From assembly GCA_029876055.1 (NCBI GenBank), contig CM056877.1:2790001-2854000 (forward strand): a DNA stretch of 64,000 bases, written 5' to 3'. Shown here piece by piece: positions 22,651-33,109 of the stretch; the first letter of the stretch is position 1; each line of letters starts with the position of its first letter. The notes beneath the pieces are model-generated. The model ran no database searches. It saw nothing but the letters and a program-made list of their open reading frames with translations, and was not told the origin of the DNA. Position numbers and translations under genes: made by a program. This stretch comes from Madurella fahalii (taxonomy: Eukaryota > Ascomycota > Sordariomycetes > Sordariales).

Positions 22651-24994
22651 GGTTTCGTGAGTTGAAGATATGGGGATGGTCAGGGGCGGGTAGAGAAGGG
22701 TTAGGGTTAAAGGTGTATTTTGCGTGTAAGTGTTGCTCGACGATGGGTGGATGAAATCGGGTGCTCCGAGCTTGCGCAAATACTAAGAGACGGTCTTGTG
22801 CAATGATCTAGATAGCTCTAAACATCTCTACATATCCAGAGTTCCCACTGATTAAATACCCATCAACCGCAGAGCCTCAACTCTGCTCCGAGAGAAGTCC
22901 TCTTCTTTCGGCAGCGTGAATTGCCGCAGAGCCTCATTCTCGGACCGGGGCAACAACGCCGCCCGCCGGAAGTGCATTTGAGAGGGGGGCTAAAGACTCG
23001 CAGATAAGAGGTGCGGGCTTGATTGGGGAAACTGTGGTCATCCGTCCCCTTTGCAGCTGGTCTTGGCCAATCCCCTCACTTTGTGGGCAAATTCCTACTA
23101 GCACCATTGGCTCGTTTTGCCCAAGATGAGCCCGGCCGGCTTGGTGGTTCCCGCCATGCAGGAAAGGAATGGAGCGACTTCCGGTGAGAATGAGGCTCTG
23201 CCATGATTGTGCGACCGGAATGGGGACGTTTGGGGACGGGACGTGGTAGCCTGCCGTGGGGGAGCGCCCAATCGTCTAGAGACCTATTACCAAATCAACG
23301 CAAGGCTCTACGTTAATAACGCGTTGCTCAGTGGTTCCGAGGCTTTAGCATGTCTCTAACCATAGGCGGGCGTGGGCTTCATGATGCAAGCCGTACAGGT
23401 TGGCTGACGCACATCCGTGTGAATTCCAACTCTTACTGCAGCAGACGCGCCTCGATGAGGCTCAACACAAAGTTCCAGAGCCAAGGTCACCTGAGTTGTT
23501 ACGCAGAACCTTGCTTCTTCAGAGCTGACATGCGGGTAGCACTGCAGAAGACTACCGGAGTTGAATTCATGGCTGCTCCACCGAACATGCTACATACCCC
23601 GCATAAGAAAGGTTTGAGCCGCATCGCCTGGCCTAGTTGGTACAGAAGGAGGAGCGAGAAACGGGGGGTAGGAGCCGCACCCTCCCGCAGAGCCGCAGCA
23701 TTGGGCCGGTGATTTAGGCGATTTCCGCCGAGGTCCGACGTTAGCAGGCTTGGTTAGCGTGTGATTGTCAGGTTGACCAGGAGCCAACAGCATGCCTCGG
23801 CGGCCGGGATTGTGAAGTCTGCTCCATCACAGCTATGCCGAGGCCCGACAGGCAGTACTGGGGTGGCTTGACCTGAGTTGTCGAAACTGGGCCGTGCCAT
23901 TCCGTACACGGGCAGTCATTGTCGTGTCAACTTGTACCCACTCCGGGAGCCGAGCTGCATATCTGAATCTCATGGTGCAATGAAATTTTGCAAGCTTTAG
24001 GATTGGCCGCTTCCTCTGTCTAGGCCGGATGGAAGTGCCCTCTTACTGACATGCCCCGCTGTGCTTTCGTCCAACCAACACCTGAAGCCACACCACTACC
24101 AACCCTTCTCACGTCGTACTGATTAGTAAGTATTGGATACTGGGGAGCTCGCACGGGGTCGAGGCCCGAGAAAGAAGAGCCTGGAACAGGATGTGAGCTT
24201 CCATGTCATCCGAGGCCAGAACTATGGAGCGGGGAAAGAAGCATGGGGTGCTGTGATTTTGGTTATGACCACATTTTCCTATCTGAGTAGGGCGTGTCTA
24301 GGCAGTGAGTGATTCGGGAGATCAACAAATTGTGGACTTTGAAGACGGCATTGCTCGGGACGACTTGAAACTGAAAGAAAAGGCTAGCCCATATTGGGGC
24401 CAATGCGAGAAGATCTTTTACATAATAAGTACCGCATAGCGCCCATGGTCGGCCGTTTTCATGGCCAGCCGGAGTGATACGCAAGCTAAGGTAGCTTTGC
24501 TGAGCCAGGCCAGTTTCTCCGACAGGGCAGGCTCGACGCTACAGTACCGCTCACATCGTCACATTAGCAGTACCCGGCCCAGTCTCTGGCCATGGGAACC
24601 AACACGCCGCTCTTCCGGCGTTTCTGCCTCTGATCAGAGGGAGCTTTATCTACACATGTTGTTTTATCCTTGTCTGGGTTGCAGGGGCCTGCTGTTGTGG
24701 CTGCCTGCGGCCCTGCGCGTCCGGCTGTTGGCTGTCTCTGTCCTTCTCCCCGTTTTATTGGGGGTTATGTAGTGTGGATGTGTGTTCCTGTACCGCCATC
24801 CTTCCCCGCATTGTTTAACCAAAACCTAACTTCCTGTCGTCACAACCGTCGTGTCGCGGCCGAGGCGACCGGTCTGGTCGTATTCATCAACCTCTCAGAT
24901 ATTCGCTATCAGTTGCTGATTATTTGTACGTTAAACGCCTGCCTAAGCTCAACTCTCACCGCTCACTGTTGTGTTAGCAAACCCAATTGCTCCA
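22651..24994. other. 2.3-kb gene-free stretch
   Basis: Lies between the dioxygenase start and the thioredoxin-reductase-like relic. Only short unrelated frames are present; no transposon protein, RNA gene or repeat array was recognised. Marks the left edge of the decayed region. Confidence 0.45.
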
Positions 24995-25860
24995 TCATTG
25001 GGGTTTCGGATCTCCCTCGGCCGCTTCTGCTTGCACAAATGCCGACACCATGGCCGCCGCCACCGACCCTGTCAAGATGGCATTTACCACTGTCTTCATC
25101 TTGTTGCCGCAATCGCCTACGGTGAAGACACCCTTCACGTTGGTCGCCCCTGTCGGCGACACCATCCGAATATCTCCATCAGGCGTCATCTGCAGGCTGA
25201 GTTGGGAGGCAAACGACCCATTCTGGACCTCTCTTGGTTTGTGGACTAGGAAGCCTTCCGTCTTGCTCGTTTCCTCACCGGCGTCGCCGCTGTCCGCTAA
25301 GTTGACGACTCTGGGCCCTCTGGCGGGAGATTTGGTTAGCTTCACAATGCGTCGCATGTCTACAACGACAGAGGTCTTCTCGCGCAAGGCCAGCCCGGCT
25401 TCCACCGCAGCTACAAGCGCCTCGTCAGGGCCGTTGGTGTAAATGGTTACTGTGCTGTCCGGTGCATGTACCTGCCCGGCAAGGTGCGGTGCCGGTCGTG
25501 CTGCAGCAACGTCGTCGATGGTGAGAATGCCGGCCTAGGACACCCCCCGCCCTTCGAAGCTGTAGCAGAAGAGGCAATAGAAACTGTCCATTACTTACTG
25601 TCAGACACGAAAGTTGAGAAATCCCGCAGCACCCAACGACTTGTCATTGCACTTGCATACCCTTGACCTAACACGCGTCATAGCCCTCGAGGTCGGGCGT
25701 GACGTCCCTGAAGCCCGTAGCTAGGATAACGGCTCTGCCCTTCCAGACCTTGCAGTCAACCGTCCTAGCTTCGAAGATGCCGGCCGGTTTAATCCAGGTG
25801 ATGTCAGACACAGCGATGCTATAGGAAGAGACAGTCTTATACTGCACAAGGATCTCCTCA
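24995..25860 (-). pseudogene. GliT-like thioredoxin-reductase-type FAD enzyme, truncated and broken
   Basis: Reading the minus strand from 25860, I find QYKTVSSYSIAVSDI, KVWKGRAVILATGFRDV and GYDAC, then TAG (25668-25670) where relatives have Trp, then a likely intron. The redox motif CLFCYSFEGRG follows (CxxC at about 25565-25576), with another TAG at 25535-25537. The C-terminal block includes GVFTVGDCGNKMKTVVNA, the family's second FAD motif. The N-terminal Rossmann part (about the first 100 residues) is missing; sequence upstream of 25860 turns into the palindromic, A/T-rich element. Relatives oxidise dithiols in metabolites (gliotoxin type) or act in other clusters. The two nonsense codons and the missing 5' end make it non-functional. 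Confidence 0.8.
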
Positions 25861-25884
25861 CAGAAAAAGATACCAAAAAGCTCA

Positions 25885-25941
25885 CCGGCTAGCCCCCTCT
25901 AGAGGGAGGTAGCCGGCTACGAAAACCCTAGATAGGGTTTT
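25885..25941. repeat. Two adjacent palindromes
   Basis: 25885-25916 is a 32-bp palindrome without spacer, 14 of 16 positions pairing around CCCTCTAGAGGG. 25922-25941 has perfect 9-bp arms, AAAACCCTA and TAGGGTTTT, with a 2-base spacer. Both could extrude as hairpins and may form the end of the neighbouring element. Confidence 0.8.
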
Positions 25942-26265
25942 ACTTCGGTTACAACTCTACTTTAGTTTTTTTTTTTTTTTTTTTTTTTAATCTGTTCTTT
26001 AGTATTGTTTATATTTTTTCTAATCTTTTTTGATCTATTTTTTTTAAATCTTTTTTATCTATTTTTTTAAATCTTTTTAATCTTATTATTTTCTTTTTTT
26101 CTTTTTATTTTATTTTATTTTTTCCTTCTAGAGTTGGGATCGAACTCGCAACTTCATGATGGCTAAGTGTGGGAGGGTCTGTGTGGCATAGTTTACGGTG
26201 ACCTCCCCCGATGGCCGCTGGGCTATGAGGGAGACCTACCTTTTTCTAGGCCATCGGGAGAGGTC
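25885..26265 (-). mobile_element. Candidate non-autonomous element (tRNA-like/SINE-like, with hairpins)
   Basis: On the minus strand the order is: a 17-bp inverted repeat (26249-26265 with 26200-26216, 16 of 17 pairing) whose spacer holds an A-box-like TAGCCCAGCGG (26215-26225), a B-box-like AGTTCGATCCC (26136-26146), an A-rich tail of about 160 bases (26127-25966, including a 23-base homopolymer), then two tight palindromes (25922-25941 and 25885-25916). Internal pol III boxes plus an A-rich 3' part are the hallmarks of tRNA-derived SINEs. Base composition differs sharply from the surroundings. The element abuts the truncated reductase relic. No target-site duplication was identified, and the true ends are uncertain. 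Confidence 0.45.
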
Positions 26266-26529
26266 AGAAGAGTACTCGGTGGACCTAATATATATATGAC
26301 GAAACTATGTTAAGAGAGATGCACGATCCTGTGGCACAAACATTGTTGTCTCCACCTTGACACGTGAGCCCTGGAGGTCGCGGTCACTAGTGTCACATGC
26401 TCGTGAACATGAGTAGTACAAGTCGGTAACCTTAAAGGGTAACCGTTGGCCAAGCTTGGGGGAAGGGGCAAAGGCAGTGTCAAACCTAGTGGTTATGAAT
26501 GAACCTCAAGGTCTTACGGCTTGCAGCCG

Positions 26530-27115
26530 GAATCGACAGCGCGGGACCTACCTGGTAACAGACACGACACATTCAGGCTATTGGCACTGTGATCTTTGCA
26601 TGGTCTTGCCCAACGGAAAACAGCACCATTATTTTGGCATCGACATAGACCCCCTCCTTTCCCCCCAATCCGATCTGGACCGTGAGCCCTGGCTCCTCCT
26701 AGTGAACCAGTCCATACAGCTGCCGTCCCCCCGCCTGGGGGCTTTCTTTCAACTTCCTGCACATGCGGTTCGGGCTTGCTGCTGCGGTCGAGTGGGGTCC
26801 CAGAAAGGTCGTCTCCCACCTCATCTCGCTGGTCAAGCCGGGCGGGTGGATACAGTTTGTCGAGACAGACTAGACGGACGGGTCTGAGTGCGGACCGGTG
26901 CTGGCTGAGACCTTCAAGCTATTCGGCGAGGTGTTTGACAAGATGGGCACTGGAGCCGACTATGGGCGAATGGTTGACTGATGATGGACTGGAGACGGTT
27001 GGTACGAAATCGTTTAGGACTAGACTGGGGGCGGAGAATCTGAACCAGGTGTTCGGAGGGGTGAGCACAGAGGTGATTTGCCAAACCCTTCTCGATTGCC
27101 TGGTCGACCTACCTG
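26530..27115 (+). pseudogene. SAM-dependent methyltransferase relic (LaeA/UmtA-like type)
   Basis: Pieces of one methyltransferase appear in order in changing frames. First comes GYWHCDLCMVLPNGK with GIDIDP and SDLDREPW (SAM-binding half). Next, after a shift near 26740-26760, comes MRFGLAAAVEWGPRKV and LVKPGGWIQFVETD, then TAG at 26871-26873, then SECGPVLAETFKLFGEVFD. After a further shift near 26965-26980 comes EWLTDDGLETVGTKSF with RLGAENLNQVFGGV. At least two frameshifts and one nonsense codon rule out function. Relatives methylate metabolites or act as regulators in fungal metabolite clusters. It lies between the reductase and acyltransferase relics. Confidence 0.75.
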
Positions 27116-27164
27116 GCGACAGTCGAAAGGATGGTCCTCTCCCACGGGGTGCCACTCCCAAATC

Positions 27165-28139
27165 ATCCTTCTGGCGCGTCGACCGATCCGCGCAGGAAGC
27201 GACCTCGTACGCCGCCTTCAGTTGTCCAAGATCCGCTGGGCACTTGCGCTCATCTTCAACATGCGAGGCGTGCGGTAGGTCAAGAACGTGCCGCCCATGC
27301 TTCCGGCGTCCCGGGCCGACTTTCTCCTCGGCCGCGCGGCCATGGCCGTCTACTACCTGGTCATGGCGGACCTCACCAGCCAAGCCGCCGTGACGGTGCT
27401 GTACACGAACTAGATGACTCTGGTCCGCGGCCAGGTCGACTCCAAGTATTCCTCCGCCTCCACGACGGGGCGGAGCGTCGCGTGGAGCTTACCCTACGTC
27501 GTGGTCTTCGGCGTCCAGACTTATTACGTGCAGCTGCAGTATGCGGTGCTCTCGCTGCCCGCGGTGGCGGCCCGGCCCAGCCGGCCGGCCGACTGGCTGC
27601 CCATCGTCGGGGACCTGGCAGAGGCGGGGTCGGTCCGGAAGTTCTGGGGCCAGTACTGGCATCAGATGCTACGCCGTATGTTTGACGCCTGGAACGGGGC
27701 GTTCCGCGACGCGTGCGGGTTCCACCCGGTCACGTGATCGTCAGTATGCGTGGTTGTGGCTGTCGTTCCTGGTGTCCGGGCTGGGACACGCGGCGTCGGT
27801 GCTGATTCTGCCCAGCCCGCGGAATATCACCGTCAGGGAGAGGACCGTCGGGCTCCTCGCGTTCTTCTTCGGGCAGGCGACCATCATCAGGTTTGAGGAT
27901 GGGGTAAAGCATCTCTGGCACCGGCGGGTCGGGAGCCAAGCGCAACTGAGAGTACAGTGGTCAGGGTACCTTTAGTCGGGTACGCCTGGATCGTGTGCAC
28001 GCGTTGGTATTCAATGGGTTGGGCCGGGGATGTGTTCCTCCGGCTGCGCTTGGCTAAGGAACCGCTGTTTCCGTTTACTTTCTGGGGTGGGCTCATGGAG
28101 ACTTGGGTGCCGAGAATACGGGACCGTCTTGTCTCATAG
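27165..28139 (+). pseudogene. Wax-synthase-type membrane acyltransferase relic
   Basis: In one frame: IRAGSDLVRRLQLSKIRWAL, RGVR, TAG (27276-27278), VKNVPPMLPASRADF, TN, TAG (27411-27413), then SVRKFWGQYWHQMLRRMFDA and TGA at 27735-27737. After a frame change, QYAWLWLSFLVSGLGHAASV and RFEDGVKHLWHRR follow, and later WAGDVFLRLRLAKEPLFPF. WHQMLRRMFDAW and the hydrophobic SFLVSGLGH segment are landmarks of the fungal wax-synthase/MBOAT-like proteins, several of which O-acylate metabolites. Two in-frame TAG codons, a TGA and at least one frameshift show decay. TAG from CAG or TGG would fit RIP-type mutation, but the original codons are not known. Confidence 0.78.
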
Positions 28140-28264
28140 TTTTATGGAGGATCTCTTCTCCCCCTTTCATTCCAAGTACTACTTACAGTCCCAGTCACGC
28201 ATTCCTATATTCTAATAAAAGACTATATACCTACATTCCCTCCCGACTATCTAGGAGCGGTGTG

Positions 28265-29350
28265 TTACCTGGATCTTGTGGCCGGTCTTAGAACGATACA
28301 TGGGAACTTTTCCCAGAACGCGTTCGTCTTTTGCCCGACATTCCAGCTTTTAGATTCGGTGGAAATCTCGGGGTCAAACCGCCAAAGATTTCTACTCAGT
28401 ATCAGACGCATTTCCGCCCACGCCAGCCTTGGGTTCGGGATAAGAATGATTAGTTAGGTAGTTAGCTAACAGTATTTTAGAGTACGCGTTCGCGTTCAAA
28501 ATCTGCACAGAGAATCTTCCCCCTACCTCTTCCCTATACAGCTCCGCGGTCCATAAGAGAACGGTTGATAAGCCGTCTTGTCATCAGCCGCGAACTCTGG
28601 ATCCCCGAGCCATCTCTCTGGAGCATAACGTTCCGGGTCAACCCATATCGCACTCGATCGCATGACGGCGCTCTGATTGACGCCCACGCTGTTACCCCCC
28701 GGGACGAGCCTGCCGCAAATGGTGCATCCGCCCGGGGGGTTCCTGCGTGGAAACGTGCTGGGGGCGGGTGGGTACATGCGCATGCCTTCCTCGATGACGG
28801 CGGCGAGGTAAGGGAGCCGCGGCTGCGCGGTAGAGGCGATGGTGATATCGGACTCGGACGTGAACGCCGACCGGACCTCACCGACCGCTCGGACTAGGGC
28901 ATGCGGGTGAGAGACGAGGTGGAAGAATATGCCACATATGGCCGTCGCGACGGGCTCGGTCCCCACGTTGATCAGAACCTGCGAGTTCGACTCAATTTCT
29001 TGTTGGTCATGGCTCGCTGTTTCTTGTTGGCCCGTGTGATGTAGGTAACTGTAACGTGTGTTGAGTGATTCGTCTCTTTTCGAAATTGCGCCGGCATTGA
29101 AGACATGACACTTAACCTTTCGGGGCTAGCGGAAGGAGAAAGAGAGAAAATGGAAACAAGCCCAGGGACGTACTGAAATCGGGCCGGTTGTTTGACCGTG
29201 CAAGCCTCTCCCGGGCCTTCCGGACGCAAAACATGAAGTTCTCCTCAGGATTCTTAGCCATGGCGGTGCCGACCAGGAGCATAACCTTCATTATGCGTGG
29301 GAAGAAGCCGTCGATAAAGCATTCGATGTTTCGAGTTTGAAGACTAGGTA
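28265..29350 (-). pseudogene. Cytochrome P450, 5'-truncated with a one-base frameshift
   Basis: Minus strand. Exon piece to 29174 has FFPRIMKVMLLVGTAMAKN and RERLARSNNRPDF. A 125-bp intron (29049-29173) splices to ITYITRANKKQRAMTNK. Near 28998 one base is missing, and the reading continues as EIESNSQVLINVGTEPVAT (I-helix region). Next come AAVIEEGMRMYPPAP (ExxR), WVDPERYAPERW and the heme loop FSYGPRSCIGK. A 99-bp intron (28428-28526) leads to AWAEMRLILSRNLWRFD and the stop. The N-terminal half, including the membrane anchor, is absent. Apart from the missing base and 5' end, the sequence is well preserved, so inactivation may be recent. A sequencing error at 28998 would not rescue the missing N-terminus. 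Confidence 0.82.
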
Positions 29351-29653
29351 AGGTAATGATCTCTCTTTCCATAGTAGTACTATCCAAGGTGGTCCTCATC
29401 CGGCGTTTGGCGACAGCCAACAGGGATATGGCACCTGAATCACCGTTGGTGCTGACTGCATGTGGCGCCAACAAGCAGAAGTGTGCCTTTCTTTCTCACC
29501 CGCAGGCTGCCAAGGCTCACCTATTAGGTACCCTTCTGACCTAACTACCTGACCCTATATAAGGTAACTAAGAAAAAGCATCCCAAGAGCGAACCTGGCT
29601 TTGCCAGCTTCACACCACTGAAAGGTGTACAACCGCCCGCCGCCTCTTCCAGA

Positions 29654-30663
29654 ATGTCTCCCACCAAGCGTACGTAAAGTCGTTCCACAGACTGAAATAA
29701 TGCTTTTGTCTAGGTCCGCTAAACCCTGTCTAATTACCACAGTTGTTGAGAACTCCGAATGGAGCACCTTCGCGCCCGCCTTCATGCAGATGGTCTCGGC
29801 AGGCCCGGGCACCGCCCCCGCGCAACACATGGCCACGCACGCCGACAAGCTTCTGCCCTTCTCGCAGGCGACTACCGTACTCGACATGGGCTGTGGCCCG
29901 GGACAGGTTACCGAGGCCGTGCTTGCCCAGCACGGTGCCCGTCTCCCGGCCGAGGCACGCGTTGTCGGGGCCGATAACAACACGCAAATGCTGCAGGGCT
30001 ATGCCGCGCGCAAGGAGAAGGAGATTTCGCAGGGGAAAGAGCATTGGAAGCGTGCCGAGACGGTGCAGACGGATGTGCACGATTGCGCCGCGTTCGCGGA
30101 TGGTTCGGCGAGTCATATTCTGGCCGGCTTTCTCGTCTTCCTTGTCCCGGAGCCGGAGAAGGCCTTGCAGGCCATGAAGCGCGTCTTAAAACCTGGCGGC
30201 GTACTAGCCCTGTCGGCGTGGCAGGAGAGCGAGTGGATGGATTTTATGTATTACCCCAAAAAGGTGCGTGTGCATTGCGTTTGCCCGCGGGCTTCAGCGA
30301 GCTACGGATCAAGGGCTAATTAACTGTCACGATCGAAACCAAAAGGTGCGGCCTGACCTGGTGATGCCGGTGCCACCAGCGGACTGGACAATGCCTGAAA
30401 GCGTCCGGACAAAACTAGAACAAGCAGGGTTCAAGTACATCGAAGTCATCCAGACAGAGGGCTATATGCCATTTGAAGATTACGCCGAGATTTGCCGATT
30501 CATGCTGACCAAGATGCCCCTCGCCGCGCGGGCGGTGACGCAGATGACGGATGAGGAAGTCCTCCGGACCCACGAGCTGATGGTGAAGGACATCAAGGCG
30601 CGCCACCCTACCGTGCCGGCGAAGATGGTGGGTAAGGCGACGATAGCATACTGCCGGAAGTGA
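29654..30663 (+). CDS. Class I SAM-dependent methyltransferase (type 11)
   Basis: Three exons, 29654-29669, 29743-30263 and 30346-30663; 284 residues. The first exon is only 16 bases (MSPTK plus one base). The 73-bp intron (gtacgt...ccacag) keeps frame into LVENSEWSTFAPAFMQM. Motif I is VLDMGCGPGQ, followed by VVGADNNTQML, DVHDCAAFADGSA and AMKRVLKPGGVLALSAW, the normal order for a Rossmann methyltransferase. The second junction joins DFMYYPKK to VRPDLVMPVP. Small-molecule methylation is likely; no target-binding domain is seen. It is intact amid pseudogenes for a reductase, a methyltransferase, an acyltransferase and P450s, and lies tail-to-tail with an MFS exporter 151 bp away. Confidence 0.85.
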
Positions 30664-30814
30664 GGTAGGCCTCGTGGGCATCTGATTGTTCGCTGCATTT
30701 GGACTGTGGTTGGCTCTGCACGGCCGCTGCGGCCCATCTGGGGGTTAAGAGAGCGAGGCACCGATTAGATCGTAAGCCATGCGCCATATGAAGTTTTATT
30801 GTCGATCTTTAACT

Positions 30815-32483
30815 CTACTGCTGCGCGCCAGAGAGCGGTGGAGGCCTCTGGCTGATTAGTCGGCTCCCGATGGTGGCTAACAACGCAATGAATGACAAAC
30901 TAGAGGCACCGAAAAACACCGAGCCTTCTCCCGCGTAGCTCTGCCATGAGCCTAGGACCAGAGCGGACAGCAAGCCGCCCAGGCTTTCCATCATCGCCAT
31001 ACTCGCCAACCCTGCCGTCTTATCCACTGCTAAGGATGCCCCGTAGCTCTTGAGAAAGCTCGGTGCCGCAAACCCAGGCGCAAGCAACGCCACCAGTAGA
31101 AAGACCTGCCACCTCTCTGACGTCAGACCGACGCAGGGGAGCACGGCCACAAACGCCGACATAGACAAGAGGGCACAGATGAAGTCGTGCGTTGACGATG
31201 ATGCTTGATACGTGCTCTCGGGCTCGCAGGCGTCGCCGCCACTGAGTCGTCTCACATGCCTGCTCTGGTCCGAGAAGAGCAGCTTCTTCAGCCTGGGCAC
31301 GCCGTAAAAGACGAATAGTAGATGGAGAGCAGACACGGCCGCGGCGATGGAGATGAGGTATCCGTTCTGCCGCCCAGTGAAGGATAATTCAAGCGTGGTG
31401 AAGACCATGAGTGCAGGAAATATATACGCCTGTGTCGTGTTGTAGAAGAGTAACGCAAACGCAGGAAGGACGATGCCGCGCTCGCGGCGCAGGTCGGCCC
31501 ACGGGCGGTAGAGAGATAGGATATGCCAGACTAGACGACTCAGACTTGCTGTGCCGCCCTGTAACCTTTCATTATAGGGTGACGTCCGCTCTGTGATGAC
31601 GTGCGGGGGCGTGCTAGTGGGAGCTTTTGTGTCACTGCTGTCCCCACTGACGACGGGCATAAACAAACATAAATACAGCGCCGATGCGGCGAACAGGGAC
31701 AGGGCCAATAGAAAGCTGGCAAAAAAGGTAGGGAGAATTCCCGCAATGGTTGGGCTGAGGGCCATGCCCGTCATATACAATGCAACCGAGGTCCCCATCA
31801 GCCGGGAGACGCGCATGGGCTGTGCATCGGGGGTGGATGTAGATGTGGATGCAGACAAGTAGATGGTGTTTAGGATGAAATGGAGGAGGTTGTCGGTGGC
31901 AAGGCCCTCGAATATGCGGCCCGTCAAGGCGAGAGGAACGCTCTTGCAAATGACTGACAGGAGCAAAGTTAGAACCGAAGAGGGAAATCGGAAGTAGGTA
32001 TCTACTCTACACTACGTCTCGATCGTTTATCCGAGAGGAAAGCGGACAGACGTAAAGAGGGGACAACCCACCAGCTACACAAAGGATAGCAACATTCGTT
32101 GCCCGGCAGACAATCCAAGCAAGGAGTCCTGCCTTGGGATTCGTCTTCATGACACCCTGCAGCGGGCCCAGCGCCAGGGTGCCACACACGTTGGCGATCC
32201 CCGTGGCCAAAGCAACCGCACCGGCATATGAGAGCTGCTCGTATTCACGACAATGCGTCGGGTCGGCACAGATGATTACTGCGTAGGCGTATACCTCAGT
32301 TGCTGCGGTCGCGGCCATAGCCAGCGAGACGGAGAGGGCCAAGGGCAGGGCACGGTGGACGTGCGAGGCAGGTATGACAACCGGGTCCCGAGCTGTGACA
32401 AGCCGTTTCGATCGGGGTAGGAGATGGTCCGTCTCATCCCAATGGGAGGCGTGCTCCTGGGCGCTAGCGGTCGAGGTAGTCAT
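30815..32483 (-). CDS. MFS transporter
   Basis: Two exons, 32483-32072 and 31953-30815, with a 118-bp intron (gtgggt...tgtcag); 516 residues. The cytosolic N-terminus (DETDHLLPRSKR) is followed by hydrophobic segments compatible with about 12 spans. The junction joins ILCVAG to the sequence VICKSVPLALTGRIFEGL, giving the RIFEGL motif of transmembrane segment 4. The central loop is Thr/Ser-rich. The layout resembles fungal MFS exporters that remove metabolites or drugs. Lying beside a methyltransferase and cluster-type relics, it may once have exported their product; that is inference. No disabling change was seen. Confidence 0.83.
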
Positions 32484-33109
32484 GGTCCGTCACCGCATGC
32501 GGGTACATGAATCAAGGGCGATAAGACGTCTAGCACTCGCGAGGAGAGCCTCCTCATTGAGTTTTACAGCATAAATCGTCAATTGGAAAGCGGGACGGAG
32601 TGATAATGCCCAGTGGTTCGTTTGCGAGTTCTGGTTGGCTGGTGGGCGTATTCGTCGCGTGCCACGGCCCGGCTCGGCTCCCGAACGGAGGCCGAGCATA
32701 CAAAAGGGTCTGCCTCATTCGTTAATTCTCAACTGCAGAACGCAGTACAGTATCATGAGCCGGACGGTGTTTATTTGTTCCGCGTCCCGAAGAGCCTCTC
32801 ACCATGGCCGCTGCCAACACGAAACCAATCATCAAAGCAATGGCGAGATTATCCAGGGAGACGTATAATACAACGTGAGATTTGTTCTGTACATTCGGAA
32901 AGGTCTGTTCGCCCGTCCGAGAACCACGTCACCCTCGGTCCAAATTTGACGCTGGGAAGCGGACGAAACGAACTACATCAACTACATTAAACCTATTATC
33001 CTAGCCGAAGAATTGAGATTCCGAGCATGCTTCCTATCGTGACACCCTGCTACCCCTAAAACCGCCGTCTCATTATATCGATACATGCACACACGCTACT
33101 TATTTCATA
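32484..33109. other. Intergenic region
   Basis: Upstream flank of the MFS gene and 3' flank of the HET relic. No recognisable coding sequence or element. Confidence 0.5.

Noticed and set aside
24461..25125. Open frames on the plus strand near the reductase relic
   Set aside because: The 3' part is antisense to the relic and the rest shows no recognisable protein.
25966..26127. Long A/T-rich tract as a centromere or telomere fragment
   Set aside because: Only about 160 bases, without tandem TTAGGG units; better read as the tail of a small element.
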